Below are positions 8,662-17,438 of a stretch of DNA of 48,869 bases, piece by piece (the stretch's first letter is position 1; every line of letters starts with the position of its first letter). The notes under the pieces were generated by a model that made no database searches, was not told the DNA's origin, and saw nothing but the letters and a program-made list of their open reading frames with translations. This stretch comes from Rhodocyclaceae bacterium (GTDB lineage Bacteria > Pseudomonadota > Gammaproteobacteria > Burkholderiales > Rhodocyclaceae), in the NCBI GenBank assembly GCA_020445765.1, contig JAGRFY010000088.1:1-48869 (forward strand). Reading direction: 5' to 3'. Both the position numbers and the translations under genes were made by a program.

Positions 8662-9974
8662 CAGCACAGACCCTCGATTTCACCCCGCACCGACAGCCGT
8701 CCCTTGATGCCGGCCACGTCCAGCAACCACTGATCTTCTCGCACGTGGGTTGACAAGGCGTCCACGATCGCGGGCGTGGACAGACCGACGATCAACACTT
8801 CTGCATCGCGAATCACCTGTTCCACGTCGGCACACAACAAGTCGCCGATATGCGGCAGATGACGCTCGATGAAGCTCTTGTTGGCACCGAGAAGCCGCGA
8901 CAGGTGCACCTCCGGGTCGTAGACCGAAAGCTGGGCGCCCTTGCCGATCAACTGTTCCGCCAACAGCACCAGCGGGCTCTCGCGCAGATCGTCGGTCCCG
9001 GTCTTGAAGGACAGGCCGATGAAGCCGATCCTGCGCTTGCCGGTGGCGAGCACACGCTCGATGGCCAGGTCCACGTGGCTTCGGTTGGACTGCAGGATTC
9101 CGCCCAACATGGGCAGCTCGACGTCGTGCTGTTTCGCCAGATAGGACGTTGCCCGCAAGTCCTTGGGCAGGCACGATCCACCGAATGCAAAGCCGGGCCT
9201 GAGATAGGCCCTGGAAATGTTGAGCTGGGTGTCCTGGCAGACCAGGTCCATGACCTCGAATGCATCCACGCCCAAGGCGGCACAGAGCCGCGCGGTTTCG
9301 TTGGCGAAGGTGATCTTCAGGGCGTGGAAGTTGTTGCAGCAGTACTTCATCATTTCGGCCGCACGTACCGAGGTCGTCAGGAACTCGCATGGCAGATGGC
9401 CGAACAGCTCGCGCAAGCGCTCCGCGGCCTGTGCATGATTGCAGCCGACGACCGTGAACGGCGGCTTGTCGTAGTCGCGGATCGACGACCCCTCGCGCAG
9501 GAATTCCGGCTGGAAGCACAAATGGAAATCGTCACCATCCCGCTTGCCGGAATGCGCTTCGATGATCGGCCGAAGTACGTCCTCCACCGTGCCCGGCACC
9601 AGGGTCGAGCGGAAAACGAAGACATGCGGCTCCGCCTTGTCGCGCATGGCGCGGCCCAGTTCTTCCGCGATGCGCAGCACCGCACCCTGATCCTGGCTGC
9701 CATTGGCGGCCGACGGCGTACCGACGCAGATCAGCGATATCTCGCTGTCGCGAACCGCCTGGGCGACATCGGTGGTCACCGAGACACGACCGCTGCCGGC
9801 GACTTCGGCCACGAGATCCACCATCCCTTCTTCGACGACGGGCGTCTTGCCGGACCGAATCAGATCGAGCTTGTTCTGGTCGATGTCGACGCCGATCACC
9901 TGGTGTCCATCCCGGGCGAGGCAGGCAAGCGAGACTGCGCCCACGTAGCCGAGGCCGAAGATGCTGATTCTCAT
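8658..9974 (-). CDS. algD: GDP-mannose 6-dehydrogenase (AlgD-like)
   Basis: A 438-residue NAD-dependent nucleotide-sugar dehydrogenase. The N-terminal Rossmann motif is GLGYVG. The catalytic cysteine lies in GGSCLPKD and falls at residue 268, as in Pseudomonas AlgD. The surrounding CQDTQLNISRAYLRPGF, the GTDDLRESPLV segment and the EGLCW C-terminus all resemble GDP-mannose dehydrogenases more than UDP-glucose dehydrogenases. It would oxidise GDP-mannose to GDP-mannuronic acid and so supply a uronic-acid precursor. The ATG at 9974 overlaps the upstream stop as ATGA; a longer frame to 10055 is not family-like. No other alginate genes are in the window, so the product is probably a heteropolymer. 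A UDP-sugar substrate is less likely but cannot be excluded. Confidence 0.87.
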   Translation of the reverse strand: MRISIFGLGYVGAVSLACLARDGHQVIGVDIDQNKLDLIRSGKTPVVEEGMVDLVAEVAGSGRVSVTTDVAQAVRDSEISLICVGTPSAANGSQDQGAVLRIAEELGRAMRDKAEPHVFVFRSTLVPGTVEDVLRPIIEAHSGKRDGDDFHLCFQPEFLREGSSIRDYDKPPFTVVGCNHAQAAERLRELFGHLPCEFLTTSVRAAEMMKYCCNNFHALKITFANETARLCAALGVDAFEVMDLVCQDTQLNISRAYLRPGFAFGGSCLPKDLRATSYLAKQHDVELPMLGGILQSNRSHVDLAIERVLATGKRRIGFIGLSFKTGTDDLRESPLVLLAEQLIGKGAQLSVYDPEVHLSRLLGANKSFIERHLPHIGDLLCADVEQVIRDAEVLIVGLSTPAIVDALSTHVREDQWLLDVAGIKGRLSVRGEIEGLCW

Positions 9975-11185
9975 GCGGAAATCCTTTGCGAAGCGGTGAA
10001 AGCAGTAATACAGCGATCCACGATCGCATCCAGCCGTGCCATCGAATTGGGCCACGCATGGTGACCCAGCATGCGGTCGCGTCCAGCGCGGGCGAGGCGG
10101 GTACGCTCGGCGGGATCATCGAGGATCCTGAGGATGGCTGAAGCGTACTGGTCGGGGTTGTCCGCCACAAGGAAATGCTTCTCGGATTGCGCGTCCACGC
10201 CACCGGCAGCCATGCTGCTGGTAACCACAGGCACACCCATGGACATTGCTTCGAGGATCTTGTTCTGAGTACCGCGGGCGATTGCCAGAGGTGCCACCAT
10301 GGCTGCCGATTGCCGCACATACGGGCGCACGTCGGGCACCGAGCCGGTGACCGTCACGCCGTCCAGCCGCTCCAGGCGTCGCACCGCCGCGGACGGATCG
10401 GCACCGACAATCACCAGCTTCAGGGTCGGTCGCCGGCGACGCAGCAAGGGCCAGACCTCCCGGCAGAATCGGAACATGGCCTCCTGGTTGGGGTAATAGT
10501 CCATGCGTCCGATGAAGCTGATCAGGTCCGGATCGTAGAGTTCGTCCCCTGGGCAGAAGAACTCGCTGTCGACGCCGTTCGGAAACCAGTCGCTTGGCAC
10601 ACCGGTAGCAAAGGAGTCCAGGGTTTCCCATTCGGCCCGCGTGGTGGCCGTGCACAAGTCGAACTGCCCGGCCAGCCGCTTCTCGGCGGCCATCATCTTG
10701 CTGCCTTCCAGCCGGTAGCCGAGAGAGAGTGGAAAGCGCTTGAAATTGGCGTACTCGAGCCACTTCTGCGAGTCCATGTCGCCGAAATCCAGGATCTTCG
10801 GCACGCCGGTGACGTGCGCCACGTATTGGGCCACCGACGAGCAATGGACGAAGATCAGATCCCACGACTGATTGCGGACGATGGTATCGATCGTTCGCGC
10901 GAGATCCGGCGAAAAGAAGAAGCCCATCGACGACGGCGTGGGCACCGGCAGGCGCGCCACCATGCGCAGCGTCTGTACCGGGTTGCGCACCAGCCCGATA
11001 TGGAAGTCCTTGCAGTACGGCGCAATGCCTTGCGCCTCTTCCGCTTCCGCCGGCGAGCGCGCCAGCGAGCACACGGTGACCTCGTGCCCCTGCTCGCCGA
11101 AATGACGGATCATGTTGAACGGTCGAATCTTGCCACCCCGCTTCGGAGGATAGGGAAAGCGGTGGCAAACGTAGAGAATCTTCAC
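9971..11185 (-). CDS. Exosortase-associated sugar transferase (PEP-CTERM/EpsH1 type, stp1-like)
   Basis: A 404-residue GT-B glycosyltransferase that begins ILYVCHRFPYPPKRGGKIR. With FGDMDSQKWLEYA and FIGRMDYYPNQEA this is characteristic of the family annotated as sugar transferase, PEP-CTERM/EpsH1 system associated. The donor-binding half contains NKILEAMSMGVPVV. It presumably adds a conserved sugar of the repeat unit on the cytoplasmic face. The start codon is GTG (11185) and overlaps the amidotransferase stop as GTGA. It sits between an amidotransferase and AlgD in the operon. The donor sugar is unknown. Confidence 0.9.
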   Translation of the reverse strand: MKILYVCHRFPYPPKRGGKIRPFNMIRHFGEQGHEVTVCSLARSPAEAEEAQGIAPYCKDFHIGLVRNPVQTLRMVARLPVPTPSSMGFFFSPDLARTIDTIVRNQSWDLIFVHCSSVAQYVAHVTGVPKILDFGDMDSQKWLEYANFKRFPLSLGYRLEGSKMMAAEKRLAGQFDLCTATTRAEWETLDSFATGVPSDWFPNGVDSEFFCPGDELYDPDLISFIGRMDYYPNQEAMFRFCREVWPLLRRRRPTLKLVIVGADPSAAVRRLERLDGVTVTGSVPDVRPYVRQSAAMVAPLAIARGTQNKILEAMSMGVPVVTSSMAAGGVDAQSEKHFLVADNPDQYASAILRILDDPAERTRLARAGRDRMLGHHAWPNSMARLDAIVDRCITAFTASQRISA

Positions 11186-13104
11186 GGGATATAGCTCTTC
11201 AGTTCGGCGGCGACGTCGTCCGGCGTACGGTTGTCCAGATAGATCCGGCTCCAGACCTCGAGGTTCATCAAGGCAATCAAGGCGTCGGTCCCATCGATGC
11301 GGCTTTCTTCATGCGCCCGGACCAGATCGGCCACCGCCTGCGGCCGGAAGAGGCCGCGGCGCTCGATCACCTCCCGCGCAAGCAGACGCTGCAACAGAGG
11401 CGCCAGCTCCCGCTTCAACCACGCCCCCATCGGCGTACCGAACCCGCGCTTCTTGCGGTTGAGGATGTCGTCGGGCAGCAGTTCGCCGAGCGCCTTCTTC
11501 ATGACATGCTTGAGCCGTCCGTGGCGAACCTTCGTGGCAGCCGGCATCGACGCCGCAAGCTCCACCAGTTCGTGGTCCAGAAACGGGACTCGGCATTCCA
11601 GCGAAACCGCCATGCTCATCTTGTCGGTCAACAAGAGCAGGTCGTCCGGCAGCTGGGTTTCGGCGTCCACTGCCAGCATCCGGTTCAATTCGTCGTCGTC
11701 ACCCGCCAGTTCGAATGCGGCGCCGAGCGGATCGCCGCCTCCCGACTCGTCGAGCAACAGGGCGCTCACATCAGCCCTTCCGAGGATCTGCAAGTAGCTG
11801 CGGTAGCGCTCGTCGGGCGCCAGCTCGGCCGTCGCCAGAAAGCCCCGGGCCAGCCGGAACAGGTTCAACAAGCCCGAGTGGCGATCGGACGGCAACTGGC
11901 GGCCGATGCCGCTGATCGGCCCGCGAACCCAACCGGGCAGGCGCCGAAATCGTTCGGCATAGTGGCCGCCCAGGTAGCGCCGATAGCCGCCGAACAGCTC
12001 GTCGCCGCCGACGCCGGACAGGATCACCTTGACGTCCTGCCGGGCGAACTCCGACACCAGGTAGGTGGTGATGAACGCCGTGTCCGCCATCGGCTCGTCC
12101 ATGTGCCACAGCAGCCGCGGCAACAGGGAAACCACATCGGGGCGCACCACGATCTCGTGGTGTTCGGTCGCAAACAGCTCGGCCACCCGGCGCGCGTACG
12201 GAAGTTCGTTGTACAGTGCCTCGGCCGCCCCGCCTTGAAACCCGATGGCATACGTCCGGATCGGCTGACTGGAATGCTTCGCCATGTAGCCGACCACCGC
12301 GCTCGAGTCGATGCCGCCCGACAGGAACGCGCCGATCGGCACGTCGCTGACCATCTGCATGCGCACCGCTTCCTCGATGCGTACGGCGGCCGCGTCCGCC
12401 CATTCGGCTTCGCTGCGTGCGCGGTCGATCGATGCCGGCATGCGCCAGTAGCGGCGCTGCTCGACCCGCTGCCCTTCCACCACCAGCAGACTGCCCGGCG
12501 GAAGCTTGCGAATGCCCCGGAACAAGGACTGCGGCGCCGCCACATAGCCGAGGTGCAGATAGGACCGCAGGGCCTCGTGGTTCAGTTCCGCCGAGACGTC
12601 GGGCAAGGCGAGCAGAGCCTTGGCCTCGCTGGCGAAGGCCAGTCCGCGCGCGCTCTGGCAGATGTACAGGGGCTTGACGCCGAGGCGGTCGCGGGCGAGC
12701 AGCAATCGTCGGCGCCGCCCATCCCAGAGGGCGAAGTCGAACATGCCGTTGAGTCTGAGCAGGCAGTCGTCGCCCCAGGCGTCGTAAGCATGCAGCACGA
12801 CCTCGCTATCGGAGCCGGTCTTGAAGCGAAAGCCGGCTTCGATCAGCTCGCTGCGCAGCTCGCGAAAATTGTAGATTTCGCCGTTGCAGACCAGCCACAG
12901 CTTGCCGTCCTCACTCGACAGCGGCTGGTGGCCGCCGGCGAGGTCGATGATCGACAGGCGGCGCATCGCGATCCCGCAGTTGCCGTCGATATGCTGGCCC
13001 TCGTCGTCCGGGCCGCGATGGGACGTGACGTTGCCCATCGCCGTGAGCTGCTCGGGCGCCACCTGCCCGCCGTCGAAACGAATGATGCCGTGAATGCCGC
13101 ACAT
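11182..13104 (-). CDS. Glutamine-dependent asparagine-synthase-like amidotransferase
   Basis: A 640-residue class II asparagine synthetase homologue with an intact N-terminal MCGIHG, where Cys2 is the glutaminase nucleophile. SHRGPDDEG and NGEIYNF of the glutamine pocket follow, then the PP-loop SGGIDSS and the GVGGDELFGGY motif of the synthase domain. It would adenylate a carboxylate and amidate it with ammonia from glutamine. In surface-polysaccharide loci, relatives convert uronic acids to uronamides; in this operon the AlgD product offers such a carboxylate. It is the second of three paralogues in the window. A housekeeping asparagine synthetase role is possible but unlikely inside this operon. 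It lies 10 nt downstream of the stp3-like glycosyltransferase gene and overlaps the next one. Confidence 0.88.
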   Translation of the reverse strand: MCGIHGIIRFDGGQVAPEQLTAMGNVTSHRGPDDEGQHIDGNCGIAMRRLSIIDLAGGHQPLSSEDGKLWLVCNGEIYNFRELRSELIEAGFRFKTGSDSEVVLHAYDAWGDDCLLRLNGMFDFALWDGRRRRLLLARDRLGVKPLYICQSARGLAFASEAKALLALPDVSAELNHEALRSYLHLGYVAAPQSLFRGIRKLPPGSLLVVEGQRVEQRRYWRMPASIDRARSEAEWADAAAVRIEEAVRMQMVSDVPIGAFLSGGIDSSAVVGYMAKHSSQPIRTYAIGFQGGAAEALYNELPYARRVAELFATEHHEIVVRPDVVSLLPRLLWHMDEPMADTAFITTYLVSEFARQDVKVILSGVGGDELFGGYRRYLGGHYAERFRRLPGWVRGPISGIGRQLPSDRHSGLLNLFRLARGFLATAELAPDERYRSYLQILGRADVSALLLDESGGGDPLGAAFELAGDDDELNRMLAVDAETQLPDDLLLLTDKMSMAVSLECRVPFLDHELVELAASMPAATKVRHGRLKHVMKKALGELLPDDILNRKKRGFGTPMGAWLKRELAPLLQRLLAREVIERRGLFRPQAVADLVRAHEESRIDGTDALIALMNLEVWSRIYLDNRTPDDVAAELKSYIP

Positions 13105-13114
13105 GGTCGGGCCT

Positions 13115-14326
13115 TCAGGCGGCCGCAGGCGCTGGCCGCCCGCGGGCGATCAGCGCGTCAGCGTACACCTTGCGATAGCGACCGACGCTGTTGGCCCAGG
13201 TACGCTCCTGTTCGACGAAGGCACGTGCTCGACCTAGCATGGCGGGCCACTGGGCGCGTGAATCGAGCAGCCGGTCGACGGCATCGACAAGGGCCTTCGT
13301 ATCACCCGCCCGAAAGAGGACACCGGTGTCGCCATCGCGGATCAATTCCCTGTGGCCGCCGACGTCCGAGGCGACGAACATCCGGCCCTGCGCCATCGCC
13401 TCGAGCGGTTTGAGCGGCGTCACCAGCTCCGTCAGCCTGATCGGCAGCCTGGGATAGGCCAGGACGTCGATCAGATCGTAGTAGCGCTGGATATCCGCAT
13501 GCGGGATGCGGCCGGTGAATGTCACGCGCGATCCCAGGCCGAGCGCATCCACCTGGGTCTTCAAGGCGTCTAGCTGGACTCCACCGCCGACCAGCAGCAG
13601 GTGAATGTCGCTGCGTCGCTCGGCAAGGCGAGCCGTGGCCTCCACCAGCAGGTGCAGACCTTCGTAGCCGTAGAAGGAGCCGACGAATCCGAGCACCGTC
13701 CGACCGTGCAGCCCAAGTTGCCGACGCAGCGACTCGTCTGGTGGTGCACCATGTGCGAAATCCGCGACATCCACCGCGTTCGGGATCACCGTCACGCGCG
13801 CATCGCTGACCCCCCGAACGACGATGTCCTGGCGCAGGCCCTCGCAGATCGTGGTCACCTGGTCCGCGTGACGCAAGGCGAAGCTTTCGAGCATCCGCGA
13901 AACCCGGTAGCGCGCACTGCCTTCGGTGGTGGAACCATGGTCGACGGCGGCATCCTCCCAGGAAGCCCTCATCTCGTAGACGAGCGGGAGCCGGTGCCGC
14001 CGCGCCACCCACAGTGCCGGCAATGCGTTCAGCACGGGCGAATGCGCGTGCAGGATGTCCGGCGAAATCTCGCGCACCAAGTCGTCGATTCGAGCCGCCG
14101 TCAGGCGCATTTGCCGCAGCAGCCCGACCCCCTCGTCGGACGGCGTCCGGTAAAAGCAAAAGCCCTCGCACTCTTCGCTGAGCACGGTGCCGGGGCCCTG
14201 CTTCGGCGAAGTCAGGTGGACGGTCTGCCAGCCGAGTGCGCGTTGCTCGCGCAGGATCGCGGCCGTGCGGAACGCGTAGCCACTGTGTAGCGGAAGGGAA
14301 TGATCCAGGATGTGCAGGATGCGCAT
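13115..14326 (-). CDS. PEP-CTERM/exosortase A-associated glycosyltransferase (Daro_2409 type)
   Basis: A 403-residue GT4-like glycosyltransferase that begins RILHILDHSLPLHSGYAFR. This opening, together with LVYEMRASWEDAAVDHG and VTPLKPLEAMAQG, is typical of the exosortase A-associated Daro_2409 family (stp3). The C-terminal half carries the GFVGSFYGYEGL and FTGRIPHADIQ nucleotide-sugar-binding segments. It acts in assembly of the conserved core of the exopolysaccharide repeat. The ATG at 14326 lies 4 nt after the preceding amidotransferase stop. Donor and acceptor sugars are not known. Confidence 0.92.
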   Translation of the reverse strand: MRILHILDHSLPLHSGYAFRTAAILREQRALGWQTVHLTSPKQGPGTVLSEECEGFCFYRTPSDEGVGLLRQMRLTAARIDDLVREISPDILHAHSPVLNALPALWVARRHRLPLVYEMRASWEDAAVDHGSTTEGSARYRVSRMLESFALRHADQVTTICEGLRQDIVVRGVSDARVTVIPNAVDVADFAHGAPPDESLRRQLGLHGRTVLGFVGSFYGYEGLHLLVEATARLAERRSDIHLLLVGGGVQLDALKTQVDALGLGSRVTFTGRIPHADIQRYYDLIDVLAYPRLPIRLTELVTPLKPLEAMAQGRMFVASDVGGHRELIRDGDTGVLFRAGDTKALVDAVDRLLDSRAQWPAMLGRARAFVEQERTWANSVGRYRKVYADALIARGRPAPAAA

Positions 14327-14330
14327 GACT

Positions 14331-16259
14331 TCAGGAGTAGGCAGCGACTGGACGGGGCTCCGTCGCGCCGCCGGCCTCTCGCCGGACGAACGCGTCGAAC
14401 ATCATCATGGTCCACAAGGCGGAACTGTAGTCGCGGGCACCGGACGCGTGCGCCTCGACCAGATGGCGGAGGAAATCTGGATTGAAATAGCCCGTCGCAA
14501 GCAGGTTCTCGCCGAGCACGGTGTCGCGCACGCGCTGCTTCAGGGGGCCACGGAACCACCGCGCCAACGGCACCGCGAATCCCATCTTGCGGCGATAGAG
14601 GACGTCCTTCGAAAGCTTCGGCTCCATCGCGCGTTTCAGCAGAAACTTTGGCTCGCCATTGGCCAGCTTGAGCCTGCTCGGCAGGCTCGCCAACCATTCC
14701 ACGAGCAGGTGATCCATCAGCGGCTCGCGCACTTCGAGGGAATGGGCCATGCTGGCCCGATCGACCTTGGTATTGATGTCGCCGACCAGATAGGTCTTCA
14801 GATCGATGTACTGGATGAGCGCGAGCGGATCGTCGGTTTGCGCCTGCTGCGCGTGCCGGCGAAAAACCTCGAGCGCGTCGTAGCCGTTGAGTTCGCGCTG
14901 CAGGGCCGGCGCGAACAGCTTGCTGCGCATTTCGCCACGCATGATCGAGACGCTGTGAAAGTACGCATTCACGGCGTCCCTGGCCAGGGCCTGGAACGTC
15001 GTCTTGGCGCGAAACACGCGCGGCGCCCAGTCGGCCTTCGGATAGACGCGGCCCAGCATGCCGAACAGCGGCCGGCGAAATCCGTAGGGCATGCTGTCAC
15101 GCCAGCGCTGCTCCATCAGATGCGACCGATAGCGGCGATATCCGGCAAAGCTTTCGTCGCCGCCATCACCGGACAGGGCGACGGTGACCCGCTTTCTGGC
15201 CAGTCCGCAGACCCGGTAGGTCGGTATCGCGGAACTGTCCGCGTATGGTTCGTCGTAGAGGCCCGCCAACTGGTCGATCAGCGAAAAATCGTCGGAAGCC
15301 ACCTGTTCGACGTAGTGATTGGTGCCGTAGGCATCGGCCACCTGCTGCGCATACTTGGATTCGTCGAAGCGCGGGTCGTCGAATGCGATCGAGCAGGTGT
15401 TGACCGGCTGCGTCGACAGTCCGGCCATCGTCGCAACCACGGCACTCGAATCCACGCCGCCGGAGAGAAAAGCTCCGAGCGGCACGTCCGAGATCATGCG
15501 CAACCGCACCGATTCCTGCAGGCGCTGGTCCAGTTCCGCCACGGCATCCGCCATTGAAAGCGGGCTGTCCAACGTAAACCGGACATCCCAATATGCCCTG
15601 GGCTGCGGCGCGGCCTCACCTCGTCGAATGCACAGAAACTCGCCGGCACCGAGCTTCGCCACACCCTTGAAGATGGTGCGTGGCTCCGCCACGTAGCCCA
15701 ACGCGAAGTACTCCTCGATCGCCAGCGGATCAATCCGCCGGTCGAGTTCCGGATGCGCCATCAACACCTTGAGCTCGGAGCCGAATGCGAACACGCCGTC
15801 CGCCAGCGTCGTGTAGAACAGGGGCTTGACACCAAGGCGGTCTCGCGCGAGAAAGAGAGTGTCCCGATTGCGATCGTGCAGCGCAAACGCGAACATTCCG
15901 CGGAAACGTTCGACGCAGGATTCGCCCCACGCCTCCCAGGCATGGACGATGACTTCGGTATCGCTCCTGGTACGGAATCGATGGCCCAGGGCTTCGAGTT
16001 CCGGCACCAGCTCCTGGAAATTGTAGATCTCGCCGTTGAACACGACGACCACCGAGCCATCTTCGTTGAACAGGGGCTGCTGCCCGCTCGCCAGGTCGAT
16101 GATCGACAGCCGCCGGTGCGCCAATCCGAGACCGGGTTCGAAGTGATACCCCCCCTCATCGGGCCCCCGGTGAAACTGTGTCTCGTTCATCCGGTGCAAC
16201 AAATCCCGATCCTGCTCGCGTTTGCCGCGGGTATCGAACAATCCTGCAATGCCGCACAT
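14331..16259 (-). CDS. Exosortase A system-associated amidotransferase 1
   Basis: A 642-residue class II asparagine-synthase-like amidotransferase. It begins MCGIAGLFDTRGKRE and has HRGPDEGG, GQQPLFNEDGSVVVVFNGE, the PP-loop SGGVDSS and SGDGGDESFAGYRRY. The N-terminal block closely matches the exosortase A-associated amidotransferase 1 family found in nearly all XrtA polysaccharide loci. Cys2 and the ATP-binding residues are intact, so glutamine-dependent amide formation is expected. The probable target is a carboxylated sugar. It lies 15 nt downstream of the stp2-like glycosyltransferase, and the FNGEIYNF glutamine-binding loop is complete. It is the best-conserved of the three paralogues. 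Confidence 0.92.
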   Translation of the reverse strand: MCGIAGLFDTRGKREQDRDLLHRMNETQFHRGPDEGGYHFEPGLGLAHRRLSIIDLASGQQPLFNEDGSVVVVFNGEIYNFQELVPELEALGHRFRTRSDTEVIVHAWEAWGESCVERFRGMFAFALHDRNRDTLFLARDRLGVKPLFYTTLADGVFAFGSELKVLMAHPELDRRIDPLAIEEYFALGYVAEPRTIFKGVAKLGAGEFLCIRRGEAAPQPRAYWDVRFTLDSPLSMADAVAELDQRLQESVRLRMISDVPLGAFLSGGVDSSAVVATMAGLSTQPVNTCSIAFDDPRFDESKYAQQVADAYGTNHYVEQVASDDFSLIDQLAGLYDEPYADSSAIPTYRVCGLARKRVTVALSGDGGDESFAGYRRYRSHLMEQRWRDSMPYGFRRPLFGMLGRVYPKADWAPRVFRAKTTFQALARDAVNAYFHSVSIMRGEMRSKLFAPALQRELNGYDALEVFRRHAQQAQTDDPLALIQYIDLKTYLVGDINTKVDRASMAHSLEVREPLMDHLLVEWLASLPSRLKLANGEPKFLLKRAMEPKLSKDVLYRRKMGFAVPLARWFRGPLKQRVRDTVLGENLLATGYFNPDFLRHLVEAHASGARDYSSALWTMMMFDAFVRREAGGATEPRPVAAYS

Positions 16260-16274
16260 GCCGAAATTTCCGAT

Positions 16275-17438
16275 TCAGGCGCTCGCGCGCAGGCAATCCT
16301 GCGCGCCGAGCAAGCGCCGATATAGTGAACAGTAATCGCCTACCGCCCGCTCGATGCTGAAGCGCTGCTCCACCCGGTTGCGGGCCGCGATGCCGGCAGC
16401 TTCCCTCGCGCGGCTATCCTTCATGTAGGCCTCGATCGCATCCGCCAGCCCGGCCACGTCGGAAGGCGCCACCAACGTTCCACAGACGCCATCGTCGACC
16501 AGTTCGCGATTGCCACCGACATCGGTGGCAATGACTGCCACACCGCTGGCCATCGCCTCCAGAACGGTGTTGGAAATGCCCTCCGCGATCGACGGCAGCA
16601 CGAAGAGATCGAAGCGCCGCATCAGCTCGGCCACGTCATCGCGCTGACCGGCCATCCACAGCAGGTCATCCACGCCGAGGGCGCGCGCTCGGCATTCCAG
16701 GCTCTCGCGCAGCGGGCCGTCGCCGACGATCACCAGACGCCACTCGCTGGCCTCCGGGTTCCGGCTCACGACGGCGGCGAAAGCCTCGAGAAGCGCTCGC
16801 TGGTCCTTGACCGGCTGCAGGCGCCCGACGGTTCCGATCAACCTGTGCCGGGCGGGGTCGAAGGGCATCTCCGGCGGCGCAGCCCGGTCATCCGCCGGCC
16901 GGAACCGAGCGGTGTCGACCCCGTTGCAGATTCGTTCGATGCGGCCAGCAGAAATTCCGACCCGCTGCTGCAGGTAGGTTTCGATCTGGCCCGACAGCGC
17001 GACATAGTGGCTGACGAAAGGCGCATACAGGCGTCTGATCCAGCGGTTCTTGTTGTTCTGCCCCGATAGATCGCCAACGTCCCAGCCATGCTCGCCATGA
17101 ATTCGCACCGGCACGCCGGCGGCCAGGGCCGGCACTGCGGCTTCCAGTGCCGCCAGATTGCGCGTATGAACGATCGCAGGCCGGTGTTGGCGAAACAGCC
17201 TGAGCAGTCGCGGATACAGGCGATAGCCGTGCCCCGGCCCCTTGTGCAGCGAGACGAACGCCACGTCCGGGCGCTCGATTCGCCTGCAGAAATTCTCCGT
17301 ACACTCGGTGAGTGCCACCACCATGTGACGAAACGATCCAGGCGGCAGACCGTTGATCAGGTTAACGACGCCATTCTCGAGGCCGCCGACGTCGAAGCGG
17401 AAGACCACGTGAACGATCAATGGCTCGTTCCCGGTCAT
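16275..17438 (-). CDS. Exosortase-associated sugar transferase (PEP-CTERM/EpsH1 type, stp2-like)
   Basis: A 387-residue GT-B glycosyltransferase. The opening VHVVFRFDVGGLENGVVNLIN and the HGEHGWDVGD loop are hallmarks of the stp2 family that accompanies exosortase A. The donor site is visible in GTVGRLQPVKDQ and in SIAEGISNTVLEAMASGVAVI with its E-x7-E pair. It adds a sugar to the lipid-linked exopolysaccharide unit in the cytoplasm. The start overlaps the exosortase stop as ATGA, so the two are translationally coupled. Sugar specificity cannot be deduced. Confidence 0.92.
   Translation of the reverse strand: MTGNEPLIVHVVFRFDVGGLENGVVNLINGLPPGSFRHMVVALTECTENFCRRIERPDVAFVSLHKGPGHGYRLYPRLLRLFRQHRPAIVHTRNLAALEAAVPALAAGVPVRIHGEHGWDVGDLSGQNNKNRWIRRLYAPFVSHYVALSGQIETYLQQRVGISAGRIERICNGVDTARFRPADDRAAPPEMPFDPARHRLIGTVGRLQPVKDQRALLEAFAAVVSRNPEASEWRLVIVGDGPLRESLECRARALGVDDLLWMAGQRDDVAELMRRFDLFVLPSIAEGISNTVLEAMASGVAVIATDVGGNRELVDDGVCGTLVAPSDVAGLADAIEAYMKDSRAREAAGIAARNRVEQRFSIERAVGDYCSLYRRLLGAQDCLRASA

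Noticed and set aside
11311-13413. A 700-codon plus-strand open frame
   Set aside because: It is antisense to the amidotransferase at 11182-13104, whose motifs are complete. The product matches no family and is Arg/His/Gln-rich.
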